Below the pieces are notes generated by a model. The model saw only the letters and a list, made by a program, of their open reading frames with translations, was not told the origin of the DNA and made no database searches. The translations under genes were made by a program, and so were the position numbers. Shown here piece by piece: positions 39,555-50,574 of a stretch of 64,000 bases of DNA. The stretch's first letter is position 1; every line of letters starts with the position of its first letter. Source of the stretch: Labia minor (taxonomy: Eukaryota > Arthropoda > Insecta > Dermaptera > Spongiphoridae); assembly GCA_963082975.1 (NCBI GenBank), contig OY720344.1, forward strand, positions 2,356,001 through 2,420,000, in the 5' to 3' direction.

Positions 39555-40190
39555 ACCGACCGACGATAGTAAGGGAGGTATTGTTCTCACACCAAATTTC
39601 ACATGTGGAGATTTTTACATATCTCCACGAATCATGCATTTTCTTAACAGAAAAAAGTATTTTTAGCATGATGTCTGTCCGTCCGTCCGTATAGATGTGT
39701 ACAGCCTGAACGGCTCAACCGATTTTGTTGAAATTTGGTATATTTACTTAATGCATCAGTGGGATGAATTGATCAACTTTTGGTGCAAATCCGGAAACCG
39801 GAAGTGGTAGTATTAGCGATCGACGATAGGAAGGGAAGGGTTATTTTCACACCAAATTTCACATAAGGAGATTTTTTTACATATCACCACGAATGTATTG
39901 GTTTTATCCTCGGGAAAAATCATCCTCATTATGTTTTTCTTAATTTAAAATTATATGACGTCACCCAGCCCTTCATGACGTCACAGCCTCGGGTAACGCC
40001 GGCAACGCCGGCTACTTCAGCTATATATTATAAATAAAATAAAATTAAAAATATTTATGTTATATCCATACTTATCTGTTTTTTATTACATTAATAGATA
40101 TATGAAAATTATTTGAAATTGTTTCTGTAGCTGGAAATTAATTTATTTCAAACCGTCGGTCGGTTCGGACCTGGCCACAGGTCAACTTAT
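39555..40190 (+). mobile_element. Family X element, complete copy B
   Basis: The 636-bp copy runs from ACCGACCGACGATAG to CACAGGTCAACTTAT, including the 3' hairpin GACCTG-GCCA-CAGGTC. It differs from the others by about 30 bases of GC-rich sequence near 39985-40018 (GTAACGCCGGCAACGCCGGC), which contains its own inverted repeat. Confidence 0.85.
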
Positions 40191-41012
40191 TATTATTATA
40201 TATATATATTATATACAAAAATTAAATTGACAACTTTAAAATAATATTTTGAATTACATTCAATAATTTAAATGATAATTGAAAATAGGAAATGTAATAT
40301 TTTTTATCTGGATTTTATATGAAGTATGTAAAATTACTTAATATGTATATATAATATATGTTTGATCATGAAAATAAATTAAAGTAATTTAGTAAGAGAA
40401 AATGAAAAAAGAAATTTACTTTTACTTCAACACACACTGTATTATGTATTATATTTCATTTTCTTTATTAATTATAATCCATGTTTGGTGTGGATTTTCA
40501 TTAATCATTTGATTTTGAAATTATTTTAATTTTTAATAAGTACCTATGTGTGGATACTCACTTGTAAAAATATATATAATCTGCACACTACTGCAAAGAA
40601 ATAAATTATACATAAATCTCTAAAGATTGAAATATTTTCATTGAATAATTTTGAATTTTTAAATTATTTTCTCTCTTTTATCCATGATTAATATCTTCCA
40701 ATGCAATTATCGTTCGGTAACACAACAGCATTTGGTTTTATCTTTTATTTTTCCAGTCATAAATTGTCTTTAGAATTCGAATTGTACTTAAAAATTTATT
40801 TAAAATTGATTGGGATTTGTTAAAAGTGAAAGATTTAGATTTAGATTTCATGATCTAAATATGAAGATTGATTTATCATTTTAATATAATTCTACCATTT
40901 ATGAGGTGAGATTAATACTATATTATTTATCTATTTATTCCCAACATACTTACACACACACGCGCAGTATATTAGAAGTATAAAGTAAAATTAGCTGGAG
41001 TCTCTCCACTCG
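40191..41012. other. AT-rich intergenic DNA
   Basis: I see no gene, RNA or clear repeat family, only short TA and poly(A) runs. Confidence 0.6.
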
Positions 41013-41876
41013 ACTATCTCGCAAATTTGAATTGGATTAATTAACATAGATTCTTCTTCTTCTTAGCCTTATTTCCCACGGGGTGTGGGGTCGGCTCTTC
41101 TCGTTAATTGGCGCCAACTAAATCTGTTGTTGGCGTCGTCTGTAGAGAGACCAGATGCCATTAGATCTCCCGTTATACGGCAGGACCAGCTGGTTTTAGG
41201 CCTCCCACGCGGTCTTTGGTACTCAACCTTCGATGACGGTGATGATGGTGTTGACGGCTTTTTGATGAAGATGTGGACGATTTGAGTGAGGTTGATGGCA
41301 ATGATGCTGATGCTGACCGGTGTGACGATGTTCGTGTTGGTGATGATGCCAATGTTGATATTGATGTGGATGTAGATGTTGGACTAATTAACATATTAAC
41401 ATAGATTATATTTATTTAATTATAAATTAAAATTAATAAATAATATTTATTAAATCAGCGCATTAAATTATTTATTTATAACGGAATTTTGTGAATTAAA
41501 CCACATATTGATATTTGTTATTGTAAATTTATTCAAAAAATACAAACAATAAATTGAATAAATCAGCGCATGTTTGACTCTTTGTTGATGGACCACGTCA
41601 CGTGTTGGCCCGTGAGATTTGCAGTGTTAAAAAATTAATTAATTCTGGTACGACTCAATCAAGTTGAAATTCTATATATAGCAGTTTTATACAATTTTTA
41701 ATCATGTGAAAAACTATCAAACCTATATCTTTATTTTTACGATCAGTTTAGAGGAAAAAAAATCAAAACGTTGTAGGTAATGAACCTCTTCCGGTTGAGC
41801 TACATTTCTCAATTTGGAATAATGCCCGTGTACAAAATTTCATGATTCTAGCTCAAACGGTTTTTGCGTAATCTTG

Positions 41877-41912
<36 letters not shown>

Positions 41913-42027
41913 GACATTTTTCTCAACCTTAGTGAAAACGATTCAGGAACCTTCAAAACGTATAAAAACATCAAAATCTCAACATCGAAAATTTTCGTGA
42001 TCGCAATACTATCTCTGGCGAGATAGT
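41013..42027 (-). mobile_element. Family Y element, copy 2
   Basis: The copy is bounded by a 10-bp inverted repeat, ACTATCTCGC at 41013-41022 and GCGAGATAGT at 42018-42027. It is the complement of copy 1 at 32985-34125. A (CA)n tract lies near 41881-41908. It contains a separate 350-bp insertion at 41046-41395. No transposase is encoded. Confidence 0.7.
41046..41395 (+). mobile_element. Unclassified insertion with GAT-rich tail
   Basis: The insert begins TTCTTCTTCTTCTTAGCC, followed by the GC-richer GTGTGGGGTCGGCTC and GGACCAGCTGGTTTTAGGCC. It ends in a degenerate GAT/GATGTT-rich tail. TAATTAACAT flanks it on both sides (near 41036 and 41387), consistent with a target-site duplication. The tail and direct duplication suggest a retroposed sequence, but I cannot name the family. 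The 66- and 73-codon frames inside are not convincing genes. Confidence 0.5.
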
Positions 42028-42161
42028 AAAAAAAACGACAAAATTTATCATTACATTCAATTGATGGTGAAAATTTTAATTTAAAATCAAGTCAAGGTTA
42101 ACAAATAATGAAAATATAATTTTCTCCTAATCATAATACAGAAATATATATATATGTATAT

Positions 42162-42210
<49 letters not shown>

Positions 42211-42679
42211 TATCCAATTAAAAAGATTTAAGTAATTTTTTTTTATATTATTTAATTTATTCAAGATTTGAAAAAAATAAATAAATAATCTGGTGCTTTT
42301 TCTATTTATTAATTATTATCTGAATTTATGTATTTGTTAAATCGACCTTTAAATATATATATATATATCATGTGTTTGTAGTTTTAATCTTTAAATTTAT
42401 TTATTTTATAGGTCTGAATAATATTAATAGGTATAAATAGGTATCATACATATATAAAACAACATTAACTAAATAATGTAATAAGACAGGTTCATTTTAA
42501 AAAAAAAAAAAAAAAAAAAAATTACTTTTAATGAGTTCAAAATTGAATAAACAATTTATATATAAATACCTAAATGAGATATTAATAAATTCAATTTAGA
42601 TGGAATTCATTAAAATGTTTTGGGTTCATGCTAAAATTTAAAAATCGTATTTATTTATTTATTTATTTTAAAAACATTT
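42028..42679. other. AT-rich intergenic DNA with microsatellites
   Basis: It holds a (GA)n tract at about 42173-42208, TA tracts and a poly(A) run at about 42499-42520. No gene is seen. Confidence 0.65.
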
Positions 42680-43075
42680 TCATTTCTTCTTTCTTCTCCC
42701 ATTCTAGCCACGTGCCCTGCCTATATGTCAACCTTTTTAATTTTATTACTTTAACTATGTATGAAAATGCATCGAGGTCATGGAGTCTCAGCCATTCCCC
42801 ATTCTTTGGCCCATAAATGCTCCGAAGAATACTAATCTCAAATAGTCTAAATCAACTCTCGTCTTTCAGGGTCATAGACCACGCCTCACACATTGATAAT
42901 TGATATAACATACAACCGGCAAAAGAATTGTTTTCTATATTTTAATTTTGATCCCCTTTGATAATAATTTTATCCAGATAAGCTCCTTTATTGCATGATA
43001 ACAGGCGTTACCCAATTACAACCTCAATTTAAATTCTTCTCGAATATTATTATTATCCTTCCAGATTACAGAACA
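42680..43075 (-). mobile_element. RTE-like LINE fragment, diverged copy
   Basis: The minus strand matches the LINE piece carried by the Helitrons, including CCACGTGCCCTGCC, TTCTTTGGCCCATAAATGC and GATAACAGGCGTTACCC. No Helitron end lies next to it, so this seems an independent LINE remnant. Many stops and indels are present. Confidence 0.7.
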
Positions 43076-43501
43076 TTACATTATTACTATTATTATTATT
43101 ATTATTTCTTGTACAAATTTAAATTTGAATTTTTTTTTCAATATATCTATATAATATCTATAGAAAGGACTCTTGAATAAAAAAACAAAAGATTAAAATT
43201 ACGATATGTATTCTTAATAAGGCTGGAAAATGATTATTAAATGGTCAAATCGAGTTGGAGTGTTGAGTCAATTTTCTTCAACAGGTTTGCTTGATGACTT
43301 CCAATTTAATTTAATCCTAACTTAATGTGAAAGATAATTACAATACAAAAAAATCACTTTCTAGAATACTTAAAATATTTCTATTTTTTTTTTTCTTTTT
43401 TTTTGATGAGACAGGTTTTTTGTCCTTGTTCTTATTTCTGATTATTATTAATAAAGATAAGCAAAAACATAAAGAAAAATACTTCTTTATAAATTTCATT
43501 A

Positions 43502-43532
<31 letters not shown>

Positions 43533-43823
43533 CATAATTTATAGGTAGGTAATATTATTAATTTTTTTAAATCAAATATATATATGTATATGAAAAATTA
43601 TAAATATAGAGTAAGATGGGAGGGGGGGGGGTATTTATATTGTATATTCTTAATTATAAAAATAAATGGAAAATCAAAATAATTTTGAAAGGGTGGCACT
43701 CTGAGATCGCCTATCAGTGAATAGACGAGATTTCATACAAGATCACCAAATTTAAATTATTTTTTACAATTTCGGCCTTTCTGGCATTAATTAAAATTAA
43801 ATAAAAAGTTTGTTATAACATAA
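43076..43823. other. AT-rich intergenic DNA
   Basis: It holds poly(T), poly(A) and TTA repeats and a poly(G) run near 43621-43630. The 73- and 65-codon frames here are homopolymer artefacts. Confidence 0.65.
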
Positions 43824-43891
43824 ATTTACAATACTTCAATTCCAAACATGGATTACATTATCAGATTATCACTTCTCTTAATATATAATAA

Positions 43892-45708
43892 CTAGCTGCT
43901 CAGAGCTCCTTCGTCGCTCTTCACATCTAGACGGGGGCTCCGCCCCCTGTACCCCCGAGTGGTACATCGTATTTGGTTGAAAGTAGTAAAAGGTTTTCAT
44001 CCATTTTGTTTCAAACAATGTATAACATAAAACATTCATTTCTTATTGTGTGTCTTATTATTTAAAATATATTTTAATTTATTTAGTAAATTAATTATAT
44101 ATATTATTATTGAATATGTTATATCTATCTACTCGAAAGTTCTTGGCAGCTACAACCACATTTCTCCAAGTGTCCTTATCCTGAGCCTCTGTTCCATCTT
44201 TCTTACGTCATTCCCTGGTGTCCTCATCTTTGGACCATAAATGCTGGGAAGAATCCTATTCTCAAATACTCTGAATCCACTCTCATCTCCTAAGATCATA
44301 GACCATGTCTCACACTCATATAATACAACAGACAAAATAATTGTTTTATATATTTTAATTTTCATTCCCTTTTATAATAATTTTGATGAGATAAGCCTCT
44401 TTACTGCATGATAACAGGCGTTTCCCGATTGCAACTTCGATTTAAATTCTTCTCAAATATTATTATCCTTCGTGATTACATTCAATTTTTCTACATATTC
44501 AAATTCTACATTTTGTATGTTAATACTGTTCCTGTTTGTTTCTAAATATATATTTATTTATCATTATTCATTTCAAACCTCATCTCTTTTCCTACCTCGA
44601 TTAATTTTTCCTCGCTATCTGTAATTGCAATTGCCGAATCTCCTATTATATTTAAGTCGTCTGGGTAACCTAATATTTTACAATTGATTTCCGCATCTTA
44701 CTCTTTCTTTACTACCTCCAAGATAAAAATTTGAAAAAGTTTATCCGGATCTATTGAATCATACGTAGGTTTTACTAAAGTCTACAAATAATTAGTGAAC
44801 AGAGATATTGAATTCGCGGTTTTTCTAATATCTGTCATAATGAAAATATCTTAATTAATGTTGGTCGATTTGGCATGAACCCGCAATGATATCGTCTAAT
44901 ATTTCCTCCGCCTATAGTTTATAAGTTATAATAGAGTATAATATTTCTTGATCATTTCATTTCGATATTTTAATTTCATTGCTTGATTTTTATTGAATAT
45001 TTTTAATTATAATAAAATTTGAGAAAATGCAAAGTTAGAGACTTGAGACAATTTATAAAAATTAATGGTATAAAAGTATTGATAAAACTAAAGATAAATT
45101 AACAATATATACATTCATTAATAGTATTAATTTAAATTAATGGATTTATTTGATTTTTTATTATTAAGTTCATTTATTAATTTTTTTAGATCATAGTTAA
45201 TTCCCTCCCTTAAAATAAAAGAAGTACCTATTCAAATATGGAAAGAATAAATACAAAATAATTTAAGTTAAATATGATTTAAATATTTTATTATATTAAT
45301 TAAAATGAGAACTTTTAGAATAAATTATTTAATTGAAATGATATTTGAATATTAGAATTTAAAATAAAAAGTTAAATATTATAATAATTCTTTGATTGGG
45401 AATCCCTAGAGTTATATACATTGTGTAAAATAAGTCCGCCAGTCAGTGGGCCACGCCTGGCTCTTGAATGAACAACACGGAGAACTATATATAAACTTTA
45501 AAAAATTAAATTCTGCGGTTATTGATTAGATATTAATAAAATCTATAGCCTATGTTACCATAGAGGTATATAAGAATATTGTGATGTGTAATTTCATAGA
45601 AATCGTTTCTTATTTTTTGATGTTTATAATTCTAAATTACCGGTAAAGTGTCGGTTAAGTAGGAAATTTTTTTTTGTTTGTTTCTATGACAGCAAAAAAG
45701 TAAACAAA

Positions 45709-45739
<31 letters not shown>

Positions 45740-45765
45740 CAAACACTCTCCTTTATATATATAGA
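43892..45765 (-). mobile_element. Helitron family copy 2 (full length, inverted)
   Basis: On the minus strand it starts A-TCTATATATATAAAGGAG at 45765 and ends CTAG-T at 43892. It is very similar to copy 1 along its length, including the weakened terminal hairpin GAGCGACGAAGGAGCTC and the internal RTE-like LINE fragment. The 68 bases beyond CTAG (43824-43891) match those beyond copy 1; the sequences upstream of the two copies differ. No helicase gene is present. Confidence 0.9.
44090..44790 (-). mobile_element. RTE-like LINE reverse-transcriptase fragment inside Helitron 2
   Basis: The minus strand includes MKIKIYKTIILSVVLYECET (from 44365), LGDESGFRVFENRILPSIYG and, further upstream, the GYPDDLNIIGDSAIAITD region. 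It parallels the fragment in copy 1 and shares its 3' tail. Confidence 0.8.
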
Positions 45766-46113
45766 TTATATTACATAAATTTAGAAGTAAAATTCTTCGG
45801 TCAGATTTTCTTTTGAAACAAAATTAAATCAAGTTAAATCAGATGAATTATAAAACAGGAAGAAAGAAGAACATTGATAAAAAGTTCACCTCAAAATATT
45901 AATATTGCCATGTAACCAAAGGTACTGGCGTATTATCAAAACATCATCTGTTAATTTCGTTCTGACTTGAACAACATTTTTATCTTTTCTATTAAGAAAA
46001 AATTATTACTCTCCTATTTAAAAAGGTAACAACTTTTAAAAACTTTTAAAATTTTATTTCGGTTAAGTCATTTTCTACAGATTCCAAAGAAAAATTTGAT
46101 TTAACATCTTTTT
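45766..46113. other. AT-rich intergenic DNA
   Basis: No gene or repeat family was recognised. Confidence 0.6.
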
Positions 46114-46243
46114 ACCGACCGACGATAGTAAGGGAGGTATTGTTTTCACACCAAATATCACATGTGGAGATTTTTACATATCTCCCCACGAATCATGCAT
46201 TTCGGATTTCGATGAAATTTGGTATATTTACTTAATGCATCAG

Positions 46244-46279
<36 letters not shown>

Positions 46280-46384
46280 TATTTTACAAATCACAATCTA
46301 GTTATATACCTTAACTAATAAGTGATATTTATTTAAAGAAAATATATAAACTTATTCTTTCAAAAACATGCAAACATGAGCAGT

Positions 46385-49054
46385 TTAATCCATTAGTTCG
46401 TGAGGTTTATTCCTTTTTAATCTTCTCGTCTGGTTGGCTACGTCAAGGAGTCGAACGGCCTCAGTGTTTGTATGCCTTTGCAGTCTAATTTGATGAGCTG
46501 CTGCAAATCGTTGAATTTCTTCTTTTACTGTCTCGATCTTAAGATCTTGGTGAAGTTCTTCGTTACGAATATACCAAGGGGCATTGACAACGGCCCTTAG
46601 TATTTTGTTTTGACATCTTTGGATGATTTGCACATTGCTCTTTGCAGCACAGCCCCAGAGCTGACTACCATAGGTCCACACTGGCTTTAGGACCTGTTTA
46701 TATAGCAATAATTTGCTATCAATAGACAGGACTGAATGTCGCCCCATTAGCCAATACATTTTTCTATATTTGATATTAATTTCGTCTCTCTTTTTTTTGA
46801 CATGAGCTTTCCAGCGCAGCCTTGCATCTAATGTCATTCCCAAGTATTTTGCTTCATTGGCATATGGTATGATTTTGTTGTTGAGTATTATCGGCACATA
46901 ATTTATTCTTCGGTTGGTGAAGTTCACATGTACCGATTTGGTCTCATTTAAACTGATCCTCCATTTTTTTGTCCATTTTTGGACCTTGGTTATGGAGAGG
47001 TTCAGTTTCATTGCCGACTCTTCCGTGTCATCTCCAATTGCCAAAATTGCCGTGTCATCCGCAAACGTTGCGGTGGTATTTCTTTCTATTTCCGGTAGAT
47101 CAGCTGTATAAAGTAGATACAGCAGTGGACCTAGAACGCTCCCCTGCGGCACCCCAGCCCGGATATGTTTTAATGTAGAGTATGCATCATCTTGGCGTAC
47201 TCTGAAGAATCTGTCTGATATATAAGACTCTAATATTTCGGCGTACTTTGCTGGGAGCACTTTATAAAGCTTGAGTTTCAGCCCTTGGTGCCAGACTCTA
47301 TCAAATGCCTGGGTAACATCGAGGAAGACCGCCGAACACACTTTTCTACTTTCCAAGGCATCTTCAATGACCTGTACAAGTCTATGCACTTGTTCAATGG
47401 TGGAGTGCTGCCTGCGAAACCCAAATTGGTGATCAGGAATTAACTTTTTTTGTTCTAAAATAATTAATAGTCTTTTTTGAAGAAGCTTCTCGAACAGTTT
47501 GGATAATACAGGTAAGAGCGATATTGGTCTGTATGACGCACAGCTTTCAGATGGCTTTCCCAGTTTATGAATCATAATCACCTCAGCAATCTTCCAGATT
47601 TGAGGCACATACCTGATCTTTAGGGCTGAGTTTATTATATGTGACATTTTCACTATCGCCTTACGTGGAAGGTGTTTAATGACTTCCCCAGTAATGAGAT
47701 CATAACCAGGAGTCTTCTTTGGATTAATCTCATGTTTAATGGTTCTAACAATTTCTCGAACCGTCACTTTCGGGATGTCAACTTCCTTCTCCATTGTTGT
47801 AATTGTTTCGAGTGGTATCTCGCCATCCACAGCAGGATTAGGAGTGAAGATATTTTCAAGGTACTCAGCAAAAACATCGGCTTTTCTTTGGTTATCTTTG
47901 ATCCATTTATTATTTGTGTCTCTTATAGGTGGTGATTGAGTTATCGGTCTCTTAATAGTCTTTACTGTTTTCCAGAGTGAGTATTCCGTATCTTTAGTAT
48001 AAGTTAAATGTCTAATATAACTATTAATTGATTCATTCTTTATTTGTTTTATCTTGTTTCTAAGTATAGCATTTAGTTGATTCCATCTTGTTTTATCCAA
48101 TGGAGCCCTTGTTCTATGCCACTTATCCCGTGCTCTTCTTTTTTCATGGACAAGATTGACAATTTCTTTAGGATAATTTATTCCTTGTGATTTTCTTTTA
48201 TTTATTTCAGGAGTATTAGTCCACGCTGCCGTTTGTATATTCAAGACAAGCTCTTCAAGTTCTTGGTCAATTTGATTCGGAGATACCATTTGCCTATTAA
48301 TCTTCACTCGTTGAGCTAGGTCAAATTTAAAACTTTCCCAGTCAGTAAATTTGTTAACGAGAGTATAATTGCAAGATTTTTTAATAATTGAGTCGCTGAG
48401 TGTCAAAACAATTGGCATATGATCAGAGCTTAATTCATTACATTCATCCACAGTGGCATAGTTTGCAGATATATTTCGAGTGATGAAAAAGTCAATCAAG
48501 TCTGGAATCTTTCTCGGATCCGACGGCCAATAGGTTGGTTTTGCCGTTGACATTATATCGCATTTTTCATTACATATTGCCTTGTACAATTCTCTTCCCT
48601 TATCTGTGATAAGTCTTGATCCCCAGTAAGTATGTTTCGCATTGAAGTCGCCACCAAGAACAAATCGATTGCCAAGATGGTCAAAAATACTTTTATATTC
48701 CAATTTCGTTAACTTGTGACGTGGGGGACAATAAATGCTTGCTATTGTTATAGGATGATCACGAGTCCTTATAGTCACAGCGGTAATTTGAGTTTTCTCT
48801 GTTTCTATTTTGTTTTCTTCATAATGATGAATTACCTCTTTTATCAGTATACCACTTCCTCCTCTTGCCTGATTACTCGGGTGGTTTGCACGATAAAATT
48901 TATAACCCCGTATCTTACATATTGTTTCTCTGGTTGCATGTGTTTCCGAAATAAGACACACATCTATATTGTTTAGATTTAAAGTGACTTGGAGTTCATC
49001 TTTTTTACCAAGGAGCCCATTGGCATTCCAGCACATGATAGATAAGTTTTTCAT
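46385..49054 (-). CDS. LINE ORF2: apurinic-like endonuclease and reverse transcriptase (889 aa)
   Basis: The protein performs target-primed reverse transcription. Residues 1-222 form the endonuclease: WNANGL at 9-14, catalytic SETHA with E37, GGDFNAK with D136 and N138, and SSDHMP with D211 and H212. The reverse transcriptase covers about 455-755: IWKIAEVIMIHKLGKP at 486, the YRPISLLPVLSKLFEKLLQK block at 508, QFGFRRQHST at 543, motif A FLDVTQAFDRVWH with D579, motif B AGVPQGSVLGPLLY at 633, motif C TFADDTAI with D666 and D667, and AKYLGMTLD at 735. The tail after 760 is the usual Jockey-type C-terminus, without an RNase H domain. All key residues are present, and the length is normal for the clade. 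The start ATG overlaps the ORF1 stop (TAATG), so translation probably depends on termination and re-initiation. Confidence 0.95.
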   Translation of the reverse strand: MKNLSIMCWNANGLLGKKDELQVTLNLNNIDVCLISETHATRETICKIRGYKFYRANHPSNQARGGSGILIKEVIHHYEENKIETEKTQITAVTIRTRDHPITIASIYCPPRHKLTKLEYKSIFDHLGNRFVLGGDFNAKHTYWGSRLITDKGRELYKAICNEKCDIMSTAKPTYWPSDPRKIPDLIDFFITRNISANYATVDECNELSSDHMPIVLTLSDSIIKKSCNYTLVNKFTDWESFKFDLAQRVKINRQMVSPNQIDQELEELVLNIQTAAWTNTPEINKRKSQGINYPKEIVNLVHEKRRARDKWHRTRAPLDKTRWNQLNAILRNKIKQIKNESINSYIRHLTYTKDTEYSLWKTVKTIKRPITQSPPIRDTNNKWIKDNQRKADVFAEYLENIFTPNPAVDGEIPLETITTMEKEVDIPKVTVREIVRTIKHEINPKKTPGYDLITGEVIKHLPRKAIVKMSHIINSALKIRYVPQIWKIAEVIMIHKLGKPSESCASYRPISLLPVLSKLFEKLLQKRLLIILEQKKLIPDHQFGFRRQHSTIEQVHRLVQVIEDALESRKVCSAVFLDVTQAFDRVWHQGLKLKLYKVLPAKYAEILESYISDRFFRVRQDDAYSTLKHIRAGVPQGSVLGPLLYLLYTADLPEIERNTTATFADDTAILAIGDDTEESAMKLNLSITKVQKWTKKWRISLNETKSVHVNFTNRRINYVPIILNNKIIPYANEAKYLGMTLDARLRWKAHVKKKRDEINIKYRKMYWLMGRHSVLSIDSKLLLYKQVLKPVWTYGSQLWGCAAKSNVQIIQRCQNKILRAVVNAPWYIRNEELHQDLKIETVKEEIQRFAAAHQIRLQRHTNTEAVRLLDVANQTRRLKRNKPHELMD

Positions 49055-49056
49055 TA
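49052..49056 (-). promoter_or_regulatory. TAATG stop-start overlap between LINE ORF1 and ORF2
   Basis: On the minus strand ORF1 ends TAA and ORF2 begins ATG, sharing one A. Translation coupling through UAAUG is known from other LINEs such as silkworm SART1. Here it is inferred from sequence only. Confidence 0.8.
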
Positions 49057-50574
49057 TTTTTTATAATTAGATTTTTTATTTTCAAGCGCTCCTATTCGCC
49101 TATTAATTGCCGTAATTGAGGTTTTCATCTTATTTTGAAAAGATTCAATTTTATTTATCTTATTCAGTACTATTTGGAGTGTCGCATTCAGGCTTGCGTC
49201 ATTCTTAAGTTTATCTGAATAACTGTTATTATCTTTTCTTGGGAGTAGATCTATTTTTTCTATCACTTTTGGTTTAGTATGAGTTTGTTGTTGGGTTTTT
49301 TGGTGTAATGCATTCTCAATATTTGGCCTTTGTGAATTTACTTTCACTTGTTTAGCTCGCAATTCTTGAGCTTTTATTGCTATTTCGCATCCACGATAGT
49401 TTGCAGGGTGTTCGCCGCCACAGTTTACACATTCTGCCTTATTTTCTTTTGGTTTTGGGCAATCTTTAGTTAGATGACCCTTGACCTTGCACTTAACGCA
49501 TCTCGGTCCTGTCGAACAGTAGTTTTGTGTATGCCCAAATTTTTGGCATTTTTTGCATTGTGGAACCAATTTTGACCCACGCATCGGGTGAATTTCAATT
49601 TTGGTATAAAGAATACTGTTTATTTTGTAAATTGTTTCAATGTTTTCTGAATTTTTGAAGGTTAGCATGAACATGTTAAGAGGCTTTTTTGTTTTCCATG
49701 AAAGCTTTGGGGTAACTTGTTCAATAGCAAGACCTCTATTTTTAAGATCATTTAAGATTTCATCAGGATCCCAACTACAGTGGAGACCTTTTGCCATGAC
49801 TCTTATAGGTCGGTTACTTTTGTTCTCATAAGTATGATGTGATACAGCGTTTCTTTTAAGAAAGTCAATCATATTTCGATATACTTCACATGTTTCTAAA
49901 TTAATCTTAAGATCACCATTGCTAAGTGTTTTAGCTAGAAATTTATTCACCCCCAACTCATTTTTAAGTCTAAGTGTAAATTGTGCATGGTTATTTTGTT
50001 CCTTTACATAAATTGGTGGTGGTTTTGAATCGAATTTATCATCTTTAACATATTTTGATGAAGTGTTATTGTTATATGGCTTTTGCATTTTTTCACTTTC
50101 ATATTTTTCTATATTTTTTGTTTTCATATTTTTATCAATATTTTCTGGACTGATAGAGATGTTCAACTTTCTTTTTTTATTAGTTTTAACAATCCAGTCA
50201 GTTCCTTTTTCAAATTCTTCTTCATCAGTACTATAAACTGGTTCAATTACTGTTTGAATAGATGACGATGCATTTTTTTCATCTATCATCTTTATTTTAT
50301 TTTCCAGATTTTTAATCTGTTGTTGCATTTCAATTATTATTTGCTCAAGGGCTTTTTTTTCTTTTATTTCGTTTTGCCATTCATTATAATAACTTTTACT
50401 GTTTGTAAGGGTGCACGACATAAGTGGAGGGAGAGGAGACGAGGCAATTAATTTCTGCTCTTCATCATTTACTTTTGTACCATCTATTCGTGGGACTGGA
50501 GGTGATCGATTCAAGGTATTTCCCTTGAATGGATTGCAATTCAAATCGCCTGCCTGCATGATTATATTTTTCAA
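49054..50574 (-). CDS. LINE ORF1: gag-like nucleic-acid-binding protein (506 aa)
   Basis: This is the RNA-binding protein that packages the LINE transcript. Residues 60-100 are a Lys/Glu/Gln-rich predicted coiled coil (KKALEQIIIEMQQQIKNLEN). About 190-335 resembles the PRE_C2HC-associated domain of Jockey gags, with RPIRVMAKGLHCSWDPDEI at 255. Three zinc knuckles follow: CKKCQKFGHTQNYC at 340, CVKCKVKGHLTKDC at 359 and a variant CVNCGGEHPANYRGC at 382. A basic tail ends in a short Lys/Ile/Asn-rich helix. The frame is unbroken. Its stop codon shares one base with the ORF2 start. A second ATG five codons in is an equally possible start. Confidence 0.93.
   Translation of the reverse strand: MKNIIMQAGDLNCNPFKGNTLNRSPPVPRIDGTKVNDEEQKLIASSPLPPLMSCTLTNSKSYYNEWQNEIKEKKALEQIIIEMQQQIKNLENKIKMIDEKNASSSIQTVIEPVYSTDEEEFEKGTDWIVKTNKKRKLNISISPENIDKNMKTKNIEKYESEKMQKPYNNNTSSKYVKDDKFDSKPPPIYVKEQNNHAQFTLRLKNELGVNKFLAKTLSNGDLKINLETCEVYRNMIDFLKRNAVSHHTYENKSNRPIRVMAKGLHCSWDPDEILNDLKNRGLAIEQVTPKLSWKTKKPLNMFMLTFKNSENIETIYKINSILYTKIEIHPMRGSKLVPQCKKCQKFGHTQNYCSTGPRCVKCKVKGHLTKDCPKPKENKAECVNCGGEHPANYRGCEIAIKAQELRAKQVKVNSQRPNIENALHQKTQQQTHTKPKVIEKIDLLPRKDNNSYSDKLKNDASLNATLQIVLNKINKIESFQNKMKTSITAINRRIGALENKKSNYKK

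Noticed and set aside
43327-43548. Homopolymer-rich frames on both strands
   Set aside because: Translations of poly(T)/poly(A) runs; no protein character.
35192-45765. Helitrons 1 and 2 as one large inverted segmental duplication
   Set aside because: Upstream flanks differ, and the order of neighbouring repeats is not mirrored; only the Helitron and 68 downstream bases are shared.
46914-48976. Plus-strand frames of 65-87 codons across the LINE
   Set aside because: They are antisense shadows of ORF2, whose sense frame has all expected motifs.
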